Source: Methanobacterium sp.
GTDB taxonomy: Archaea > Methanobacteriota > Methanobacteria > Methanobacteriales > Methanobacteriaceae
NCBI GenBank assembly: GCA_020855015.1
Contig: JAHKLP010000013.1
Span: 1 to 11,462 of the forward strand
Reading direction: 5' to 3'
DNA length: 11,462 nt
Shown here: piece by piece, positions 1 to 5,875 of the stretch
Position numbering within the stretch: position 1 is the stretch's first letter
Layout: every line of letters starts with the position of its first letter
Translations under genes and position numbers: made by a program
Notes under the pieces: generated by a model
The model's input: the letters and a program-made list of their open reading frames with translations, nothing else
What the model was told of the DNA's origin: nothing
Database searches by the model: none

Positions 1-63
1 TCTGAAATCTTTCCACAATTTCTTGTTTAGGTTTTTGGTTAACTAGATAAACAATGTGGTAAG

Positions 64-78
64 AATAAAATTATAGCA
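64..78 (+). promoter_or_regulatory. possible TATA-like promoter element of the ABC export cluster
   Basis: The AT-rich stretch centred on AAAATTATAG (about 67-76) lies some 40 bases upstream of the preferred start at 116. This fits an archaeal TATA element with a transcription start near position 95-100. The match to the archaeal box is loose and the whole leader is AT-rich, so this is a weak call. The first 60 bases hold nothing recognisable. A + strand frame is open from the window edge to a TAG at 28-30 and could be the tail of an upstream gene, but it is too short to judge. Confidence 0.25.
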
Positions 79-91
79 TGGTACTTTTTTA

Positions 92-103
92 CATTCATGA
101 ATG
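92..103. promoter_or_regulatory. perfect 12-base palindrome, candidate operator
   Basis: CATTCATGAATG reads identically on both strands. It lies between the possible TATA element (about 67-76) and the favoured TTG start at 116, and its last base touches the GGAG ribosome site (103-106). A repressor bound here would cover the expected transcription start, a usual place for archaeal operators. The palindrome is seen directly; the operator role is inferred. It also contains the alternative ATG at 101. Confidence 0.35.
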
Positions 104-115
104 GAGAGTTGCAAC

Positions 116-1030
116 TTGAACTCAGATAATGTAATGGTGAAAATTGACTCATTAAGCAAGTCTTTTGGACATATAAAGGCACTGGACAACCTAAATCTGG
201 ATATTAAAAAAGGTGAGCTTTTGGGAATAATAGGGCCTAACGGTGCTGGGAAAACCACTGCAATTCGAATAATCTGCTGTATACTTCAACCAAACTCGGG
301 TGAGGTAACTGTGGGAGGATATAGCATACATCATGATCAGATTAAGATCAAATCAATGATTGGATATTTACCTGAGGAACCCAATCTATACGAGAGATTT
401 AAAGCCAGGGATCTTTTAAAGTACTTTGGAGAACTATACGGCGTCCCTAAAAACCAGATAGACCACCGTATAGACGAGCTCTTAGAACTGGTGGGGATGA
501 GCAAACGTGCGGATGACCGTATAAACACCTTCTCCAAGGGTTTACGTCAGAGGATTGGGATTGCCAGGGCACTAATTCATGATCCGGAAATTATAATTTT
601 TGACGAGCCCACAATGGGTCTGGACCCTGCCACTTCCAGAACCATACGTAACTTTATCAAAGGACTAAAAGGGGATAAGACGGTTATACTCTGCACACAT
701 TACATGGATGAAGCAGACTTGCTCTGCGATCGGGTGGCTATCTTAAATCAGGGAAGGATTCGTGACATTGGAACACCTAAATCTTTAAAAGAACAAGTTC
801 ACGGGGATATAATTCTTAAAGTAAGAGTATATGAACCTCAAAAAATAGATACACATCGTATAACAGTATTAGATTCGGTAGAAGCTGTTAGCCTTGAAGG
901 TAATGAGTTTCTAATATCTCTACATACCCGTGAAGACATCTCAAACATAATCGACGTATTTGGTAGTCAGGCGTATTCAGTTAACACTAAGGAGCCCACA
1001 CTTGATGATGTTTTCATTCAATCAGTTTGA
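116..1030 (+). CDS. ABC-2 type transporter ATP-binding protein (NatA/DrrA-like)
   Basis: Cytoplasmic ATPase subunit that would power export through the ABC-2 permeases encoded downstream. Every nucleotide-binding element is present (304-residue numbering): Walker A GPNGAGKT at 40-47, a GYLPEEP Q-loop with Glu87 where many relatives have Gln, the variant signature FSKGLRQR at 139-146, Walker B IIIFDEP at 159-165 with catalytic Glu164, D-loop GLDP at 168-171 and switch His195. The FSKG signature and the roughly 80-residue C-terminal extension ending in PTLDDVFIQ are typical of the ABC-2/NatA/DrrA group. I favour the TTG at 116 because GGAG at 103-106 is well spaced for it. ATG 101 lacks a ribosome site and lies in a palindrome; ATG 134 would give the usual family N-terminus but also lacks one. 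The substrate (sodium, drug, lipid or peptide) cannot be read from the sequence. Confidence 0.93.
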   Translation: MNSDNVMVKIDSLSKSFGHIKALDNLNLDIKKGELLGIIGPNGAGKTTAIRIICCILQPNSGEVTVGGYSIHHDQIKIKSMIGYLPEEPNLYERFKARDLLKYFGELYGVPKNQIDHRIDELLELVGMSKRADDRINTFSKGLRQRIGIARALIHDPEIIIFDEPTMGLDPATSRTIRNFIKGLKGDKTVILCTHYMDEADLLCDRVAILNQGRIRDIGTPKSLKEQVHGDIILKVRVYEPQKIDTHRITVLDSVEAVSLEGNEFLISLHTREDISNIIDVFGSQAYSVNTKEPTLDDVFIQSV

Positions 1031-1098
1031 TAATTCAACCATTATCCAAAGACAAGGAATGATTAAATTCTCACCGAAAACGTAATAAGGGTAGTAAA

Positions 1099-2295
1099 AT
1101 GGATCTTAACATGAATTTCTTGACTATTACTCGATGGGAGTTTGAAAATACTCTAAAGAGCAAGAAATTTCTTTTCATATTTTTAATGCAGTTATCCATC
1201 CTATTTTTATTAATCGTATTTTTCAACTCTTTTGCAGCTAATATGGAATCAGAAGAAGGCATTTCATTAACACCCTCACTTGTGGATTTCACTACTTTGG
1301 ATATTGAGGATAGGGGTGGTTTGTTTAAAAAATATGTAAATCCAGAAATAATCAATATAATCTCTTCTAATGGCAATAATTCATTGTCACGCACTGAAAA
1401 GGGGGAAACCGGTGGCTGGTTCAAGGTTTCGCCCGATTCGATAAAGCGCATACAGAATGGGGAGGTCGTGGACATTGTCCTATATCTGGACTATTCAGAT
1501 CCCCGGAGGAGTGTTATTAGGGATGAAGTTAATAACACCATAACAACCATGTCTGCAGTTTTAACCAAAGAATACCTGAAATCTGCTGACAATCAAAACA
1601 CCAGCAACACAACTGGTGTTACAGAAGAAAAAACAGGCGAATCTCTTCCTATTCAGCTTATTAGAAAGGTTATGCTTTCCGTACTCCTCTTTCTGCCTCT
1701 CTTCCTATTTGGAAACATAATAATTGACAGTGTGGTCGGGGAGAAAGAGCGTAAAACTGGTGAAATACTTGTTGCCATGCCCATATCAACGGGTGAGATA
1801 CTTTTAGGCAAAGGATTGGCGGTGGTGGCTATATCTGCCCTGCAAGTGGCCATGTGGATCATTGTTCTTATTGGTGCGGGTTTTACCATACAAAATGTAA
1901 TTCAGGTTTACCTCATGGTGGTTTTCACGGCCATACCCATTGTGGGGCTCACATCCATAATTGCCGCATATTCTAATAACTACAAAGAAGCAGGCATAGG
2001 TATCAGCGCTGCCTATATCATAGTTGTGGGCTTTTTAATTGTTCCTGCCCTAACATATATTTCCCGAAATAGCTATTCTTCTAATATTTCCCCAATGACT
2101 GTTGTCATGAGGCTTTTTGCAGGTGAATCTGTCGCCTTGCCGGAGATGCTTATGGCTGTGATATTTATACTCTTAATGAGTGTAGTAACATTTAAAATAG
2201 CTACTTACCTATTTGAAAGGGATGATATCTTATTTGGGCCTCGTCCGGGACCGATCAAACTTATCTTACAAATATTCCATATTAAGAAAAGATAA
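1099..2295 (+). CDS. ABC-2 type permease A (NatB-like)
   Basis: Membrane subunit of 398 residues with the NatB-type layout: one membrane segment at about 23-46, a large extracytoplasmic domain (about 47-188), then about five membrane segments (near 190-213, 238-262, 267-290, 300-320 and 350-372) and a basic cytoplasmic tail. The conserved element after the second segment, DSVVGEKERKT (210-220) followed by GEILVAMPIS, is the family hallmark that faces the ATPase. It starts 68 bases after the ATPase gene and very probably pairs with it. The last gene of the cluster encodes a second permease of equal length and layout, so the working transporter may be a heterodimer. The ribosome site before ATG 1099 is weak (AAGGGTAG); an in-frame ATG at 1111 is possible. 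Sodium export by the NatAB model is only one option; related systems move drugs and lipids. Confidence 0.88.
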   Translation: MDLNMNFLTITRWEFENTLKSKKFLFIFLMQLSILFLLIVFFNSFAANMESEEGISLTPSLVDFTTLDIEDRGGLFKKYVNPEIINIISSNGNNSLSRTEKGETGGWFKVSPDSIKRIQNGEVVDIVLYLDYSDPRRSVIRDEVNNTITTMSAVLTKEYLKSADNQNTSNTTGVTEEKTGESLPIQLIRKVMLSVLLFLPLFLFGNIIIDSVVGEKERKTGEILVAMPISTGEILLGKGLAVVAISALQVAMWIIVLIGAGFTIQNVIQVYLMVVFTAIPIVGLTSIIAAYSNNYKEAGIGISAAYIIVVGFLIVPALTYISRNSYSSNISPMTVVMRLFAGESVALPEMLMAVIFILLMSVVTFKIATYLFERDDILFGPRPGPIKLILQIFHIKKR

Positions 2296-2339
2296 CCTTT
2301 ACATTAGTATAGACACGATTCATCAATACAAAATCAATT

Positions 2340-2360
2340 TAATTCAATTAGGGGGAATTA
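2340..2360 (+). promoter_or_regulatory. weak hairpin holding the purine-rich ribosome site of the FtsX-type gene
   Basis: TAATTC (2340-2345) and GAATTA (2355-2360) are exact inverted repeats around a nine-base loop that ends in a run of Gs. The G-run belongs to the presumed ribosome site of the gene starting at 2365. The stem is only 6 pairs and AT-rich, so it may be chance. The rest of the 69-base gap (2296-2364) is AT-rich without a clear promoter. Confidence 0.2.
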
Positions 2361-2364
2361 GAAA

Positions 2365-3456
2365 ATGAGCATTTACAAACTTTCATTTAAAAACCTCAAA
2401 AGAAGAAAGCTCAGGAGTGCCCTGACCATGCTGGGCATAATAATTGGGGTGGCTACACTGGTTCTACTAATAGGTGCAGGGACAGGGATGCAATCCTACA
2501 TGAAGGAACAGACCGAAACCATGATGGGAGATATCTCAATTTACAACAGTTCCGGCGGAGCATTCATGGGATCCAGTGGGGATGCTTATCTTAACAACGA
2601 CACAGTATCCAAGATAAAAAATATGTCACAACTTTACGATATTAAGGAAGAAACCCAATTCACCTCTGAAATGAACAGAACTCCCATATACGTTTTAGGA
2701 ATTAATAATTGGGATCAGGTTAAGTTCAATGGAACTCCTGGTGTGGTAGTAGATCAGTCTCTGGTTGATACTTTTGGTTACAAGATTGGCAGCAAAATCA
2801 CCATCAAAGATAAAGACTTCACTGTAACGGGCATAACAAAAGAAACCACTGGAATGGGAATGGGGTTAGTGTTTTTAGATGTGGAAAAGGCTATTCCTCT
2901 AAATGATAACAAGGTTACCAGCATCTCTGCCAGTGCAAGGGGCGACCCAGAAACTGCTAAAAAAGATGTGGAAAGCCAGGTTCCAGGAACTATGGCCATG
3001 ACTCAGTCTGACTTCACCAAGCAGATCGATGACATGATGAATGGTATAATGCTCTTCATTGGCGCCATTGCCAGCATAGGACTCCTTGTAGGTGTTATAA
3101 GTATTGTGAATATAATGTTGGTGAATGTAACTGAGAGAACAAGAGAAATTGGTGTATTAAAGGCCATAGGCTTCACCAACCAGGAAGTTCTGGGAAGTAT
3201 ACTCATGGAAGCAGGCCTTTTAGGATTTATGGGTTCATTGGTGGGGCTTGTTATGGCAGCAATCCTACTGCAGTTGGGTATCATTTTATTCGGCCCACAA
3301 CTGGGAATGGAAGATGTTAGTCTGGCATACATGCTTCCGGCTTGGCTTGTATTGGTGGTGGTGGGTGGTGCCACACTTTTAAGTGTTTTAGCCGGCCTTT
3401 ACCCTGCATGGAGGGCGTCAAGACTTAATGTTGTGGAGGCGTTGCGTTATGACTGA
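2365..3456 (+). CDS. MacB/LolC-type ABC permease (FtsX domain), short archaeal form
   Basis: Membrane subunit of a type VII (MacB-like) ABC complex, which uses ATP hydrolysis to drive conformational change outside the membrane. At 363 residues it has the expected order: basic N-terminus with the LKRRKLRSALTMLGIIIG element, membrane segment 1 (about 18-40), an extracytoplasmic MacB_PCD-type domain (about 41-226), then three segments (about 227-252, 278-309 and 325-347) forming the FtsX domain. The cytoplasmic NVTERTREIGVLKAIG loop (254-269) and the C-terminal YPAWRASRLNVVEALRYD are near-perfect family signatures. It lacks the fused ATPase of bacterial MacB; that domain is the next gene, overlapping by 8 bases. 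The outer domain is rich in Gly, Met and Ser (around residues 62-75 and 161-168). No MacA-like adaptor is encoded nearby. Substrate unknown. Confidence 0.92.
   Translation: MSIYKLSFKNLKRRKLRSALTMLGIIIGVATLVLLIGAGTGMQSYMKEQTETMMGDISIYNSSGGAFMGSSGDAYLNNDTVSKIKNMSQLYDIKEETQFTSEMNRTPIYVLGINNWDQVKFNGTPGVVVDQSLVDTFGYKIGSKITIKDKDFTVTGITKETTGMGMGLVFLDVEKAIPLNDNKVTSISASARGDPETAKKDVESQVPGTMAMTQSDFTKQIDDMMNGIMLFIGAIASIGLLVGVISIVNIMLVNVTERTREIGVLKAIGFTNQEVLGSILMEAGLLGFMGSLVGLVMAAILLQLGIILFGPQLGMEDVSLAYMLPAWLVLVVVGGATLLSVLAGLYPAWRASRLNVVEALRYD
3435..3439 (+). promoter_or_regulatory. ribosome binding site deciding the ATPase start
   Basis: GGAGG lies inside the 3' end of the FtsX-type gene, nine bases before ATG 3449. 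It decides for 3449 over the in-frame ATG at 3428, which has no such site and would add the residues MLWRRCV. The resulting ATGACTGA overlap suggests that the permease and its ATPase are translationally coupled. Confidence 0.75.
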
Positions 3457-4102
3457 TATATTGGATATTAAAGGAGCATGGAAAACTTATAAGATGGGTG
3501 CAGAGGAGATAAACGCCCTTCAAGGTGTCAATTTCAAAGTTGAAGAAGGTAGCTTTTTGGCAGTTATGGGGCCTTCTGGATCTGGAAAATCGACCTTACT
3601 TCACCTGGCCGGGATACTTGATCTACCAACCAAAGGAGAGATAACTCTTGGGGGGAAAAAGGTTAATGAACTATCCGGGAAAGAACAAGCCCATTTAAGG
3701 AGGTCCCAGATTGGATTCGTTTTCCAACGTTTTAACCTTCTTTCACAGTTAACTGCGCTTGAAAATGTTATGCTGCCTATGATGAAGCCCGACAAGAAAA
3801 AGGGTAAGGAAATACTTGATCGAGTTGGCTTAGAAGGAAAATATCATCGCTTACCCACACAATTATCTGGTGGGGAGGAACAGAGGGTGGCTATAGCCAG
3901 ATCACTGGCCAATGATCCAATTTTGATATTGGCAGACGAACCCACCGGTGAATTGGACACCAAAAACAGTAGGATGATCATGGATTTATTAACAGAACTT
4001 AACAAGGAAGGTATGACCATCATAATAGTCACTCATGATCCAATGGCAGCAGAATACGCTCAAAAAACCGTTCAAATGAGTGATGGGACGATATACGAGT
4101 AA
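3449..4102 (+). CDS. MacB/LolD-type ABC transporter ATP-binding protein
   Basis: Cytoplasmic ATPase of 217 residues, the partner of the FtsX-type permease it overlaps. Motifs: Walker A GPSGSGKST (41-49), Q-loop Gln93 in VFQRFNLL, signature LSGGEEQR (139-146; Glu-Glu replaces the more common Gln-Gln), Walker B ILILADEP (158-165) with catalytic Glu164, D-loop GELD and switch His196. Compactness, the FQRFNLLSQLTALENV stretch and the ADEPTGELD string place it in the LolD/MacB/FtsE group rather than with the ABC-2 ATPase at 116-1030; the cluster therefore carries two different ATPase types. The start is set by GGAGG at 3435-3439. Only five bases separate its stop from the next start, so one transcript is likely. 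Confidence 0.93.
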   Translation: MTDILDIKGAWKTYKMGAEEINALQGVNFKVEEGSFLAVMGPSGSGKSTLLHLAGILDLPTKGEITLGGKKVNELSGKEQAHLRRSQIGFVFQRFNLLSQLTALENVMLPMMKPDKKKGKEILDRVGLEGKYHRLPTQLSGGEEQRVAIARSLANDPILILADEPTGELDTKNSRMIMDLLTELNKEGMTIIIVTHDPMAAEYAQKTVQMSDGTIYE

Positions 4103-4107
4103 ATTTG

Positions 4108-5304
4108 ATGGTATTAACCAATAGTTCATATAAAAACCCAAAAAACATGAAAAATATCCCAAAAAACATCAGGAAAATAATTGCTTTAGCCAGGAAAGAA
4201 TCCAGAGACATCCTTCAAAACAAGATATACATCCTGGTTGTTTTTGTTCAGATATTCATAATTATGGGTGCTGTTGGGCTGGTAGTGGTGGCAGCTGTTG
4301 CCAGTGACCCGGCCCTAATGGACCAGTCAGGGATAACTTCTGCACTAACTATAGGTTTACCAGAAGATTTAAAGGAATCTTCTCTGGTAGAGTACCTGGA
4401 AGAAGAGAGAATAACTCTGAAATATTATAAAACCACTGAAGATGCCAAACCCTTCCTTGGGGATGAGCTAGTGGCAATAATTGACCTTTCTGATACAGGA
4501 AAAGTTGTGGTACAAATTGACAATTCAAATGTTTTTTATCCAGTAACATCCACCAAAATCAACAATGCTGTTAATAATTATAACACGGAAAAAACATTAA
4601 AAAAAGCAGGTTTCAACGAAAGCCAAGTAAAAGTTATTCAGAACCCAGTGAACTTCAGGATAGTAAAGATCAATCAAGATAAAGAAGCCCCCTTAATACT
4701 GGATAATGCATACTTTGTTGAATTGATTTATGGTTTTATAATACCCTTCATTTTACTATTACCCTTCTTCTTAGCCAGTAACATAGTCACTGATAGTGTG
4801 GTTGGTGAGAAAGAGAGAAAAACCTTTGAAGTATTATTAATGACTCCTATGTCTAGTTATATGGTTATAATTGGAAAATCACTACCCATATTAGTATTTT
4901 CTCTCATACAAAGTCTGGTCTGGATGGGATTTCTTAATCTACTCAAGGTTCCCATCTATAATCCAGTTCTACTTGGTTTAGTCCTTTTTTTCATGGGTTT
5001 GGGATTTATTGGTCTTGGGATATTCATATCCATGCTGGTGGACAGCACCAAAGAGGCCAACTCTGCCATAACCTTGCTACTGGTCTTCGCCACTTTTATC
5101 TTGTTTGTGCCACTTTTCGTCAAATCCGACATTTTCCAGGGAGTTTTCAACTTCATCCCCACGGTTTTAATGGTTAAGCTTGCTTCATCCCCCACCATCA
5201 AACCAGAAATGATGTTATACGTTATACCCACACTCATAATATCATTAATAATATTCTTGGTCACTGTTCGATCATTCAAGCATGAAAGGGCCATAAGATT
5301 ATAA
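4108..5304 (+). CDS. ABC-2 type permease B (NatB-like), paralogue of permease A
   Basis: Membrane subunit of 398 residues with the same layout as permease A: membrane segment 1 at about 39-67, an extracytoplasmic domain (about 68-203), then segments near 204-228, 252-278, 283-309, 317-337 and 367-387. It carries the same hallmark DSVVGEKERKT (229-239) followed by FEVLLMTPMS, so the two permeases are clear but diverged paralogues. It has no ABC-2 ATPase of its own; the nearest one is gene 1, so a complex of ATPase plus permeases A and B is the simplest reading. Start: ATG 4108, five bases after the preceding stop and without a clear ribosome site; TTG 4105 and ATG 4147 are alternatives. The N-terminal 20 residues are Lys/Asn-rich and contain a 7-residue near-repeat, so the real protein may begin at 4147, close to where relatives usually start (IRKIIALARKE). 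Confidence 0.87.
   Translation: MVLTNSSYKNPKNMKNIPKNIRKIIALARKESRDILQNKIYILVVFVQIFIIMGAVGLVVVAAVASDPALMDQSGITSALTIGLPEDLKESSLVEYLEEERITLKYYKTTEDAKPFLGDELVAIIDLSDTGKVVVQIDNSNVFYPVTSTKINNAVNNYNTEKTLKKAGFNESQVKVIQNPVNFRIVKINQDKEAPLILDNAYFVELIYGFIIPFILLLPFFLASNIVTDSVVGEKERKTFEVLLMTPMSSYMVIIGKSLPILVFSLIQSLVWMGFLNLLKVPIYNPVLLGLVLFFMGLGFIGLGIFISMLVDSTKEANSAITLLLVFATFILFVPLFVKSDIFQGVFNFIPTVLMVKLASSPTIKPEMMLYVIPTLIISLIIFLVTVRSFKHERAIRL
4137..4169 (+). repeat. 12-base direct repeat with 21-base period
   Basis: CCCAAAAAACAT occurs exactly at 4137-4148 and again at 4158-4169. The spacing is 21 bases, so in the permease B frame it encodes a heptad near-repeat, PKNMKNI then PKNIRKI. It looks like a small in-frame duplication. 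It falls in the part of the gene whose translation is uncertain. Confidence 0.6.
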
Positions 5305-5310
5305 ATTGCT

Positions 5311-5871
5311 TCATAAAATGTAGATTATTATGCTCATCACAAATGCGGATACAAGGGGTATTGGTACATTATCGTCAATGGGACTGTAAGCCTCAGTCAA
5401 GGTCCCGGCCAATGCACCCACAAAGGCAGGGATAATTGGTATTTGGGTGAGTGAGACCATTAATCCAACCAGTAAAAAGGCCAGACTCCCCTCCAATGTT
5501 TTATGAGACTGAAAGGGCAGTTTAATTTTTCCAAACCATTTACCAATGAGTGTTGATGCTGAATCTCCGAAAAGCAGGATGAGAATAGCGGCATTGGCAA
5601 TGGCAATGTTGAACTGAAAGAAATAAAGTGTGATGATAATGCCAATGAAGAAGTAAATAAATCCCTTTTCATCATCTTTACGTTTGGTTTGTCTTAAAAT
5701 AGTGGAAAAAAAGGGTATATTGTAGGAATGGTCCAGGCGGAACACTATCTCCACGAAGACTACTATGGCTACGCACAGGATAATCAGCAGAGTTGAAGGT
5801 AGGAAGTAGCTTAAACAAACGATGAAGACACCTGATGCGTGTATAAGTTGCCTCCAAAGTTCTTTCTCCAT
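5311..5871 (-). CDS. CTP-dependent isoprenoid-alcohol/lipid kinase family (dolichol kinase, phytol kinase, DGK1-like)
   Basis: Integral membrane protein of 186 residues. It shows the SEC59/VTE5/DGK1 family motifs in order: RQLIHASG (7-14), GDSASTLIGKWFGK (102-115), KTLEGS (124-129) and a C-terminal E160...DDN166-168 with flanking prolines. Characterised eukaryotic members transfer phosphate from CTP to dolichol, phytol or diacylglycerol. In an archaeon the likely substrate is a polyprenol, dolichol or geranylgeraniol, feeding glycan carriers or ether lipids; this is inference. Automated pipelines often call such proteins phosphatidate cytidylyltransferase, but the CdsA signature is absent. 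Hydrophobic segments fill most of the chain (about 12-45, 70-101, 129-157 and 171-186). The start ATG at 5871 lies four bases after the purL stop without a strong ribosome site, so it is probably coupled to purL. Its stop is six bases from the stop of the converging permease B gene. Confidence 0.8.
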   Translation of the reverse strand: MEKELWRQLIHASGVFIVCLSYFLPSTLLIILCVAIVVFVEIVFRLDHSYNIPFFSTILRQTKRKDDEKGFIYFFIGIIITLYFFQFNIAIANAAILILLFGDSASTLIGKWFGKIKLPFQSHKTLEGSLAFLLVGLMVSLTQIPIIPAFVGALAGTLTEAYSPIDDNVPIPLVSAFVMSIIIYIL

Positions 5872-5875
5872 ATGA

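Noticed and set aside
338..400. Loss of the Q-loop glutamine in the first ATPase (GYLPEEP) as a sign of an inactive ATPase
   Set aside because: Glu at this place is common in the NatA/ABC-2 group, and Walker A, Walker B, catalytic Glu and switch His are all intact.
1071..1475. 134-codon open frame on the - strand opposite permease A
   Set aside because: It lies wholly within or against a well-supported membrane protein gene, has no ribosome site and shows no recognisable domain; it is an antisense artefact.
3003..3374. 123-codon - strand open frame opposite the FtsX domain
   Set aside because: Antisense of hydrophobic segments often stays open; there is no independent evidence of a gene.
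5311..5871. Phosphatidate cytidylyltransferase (CdsA) as the product
   Set aside because: The CdsA signature is missing, while the dolichol kinase/phytol kinase motifs GDSAS...GKWFGK, KTLEGS and E...DDN are all present.
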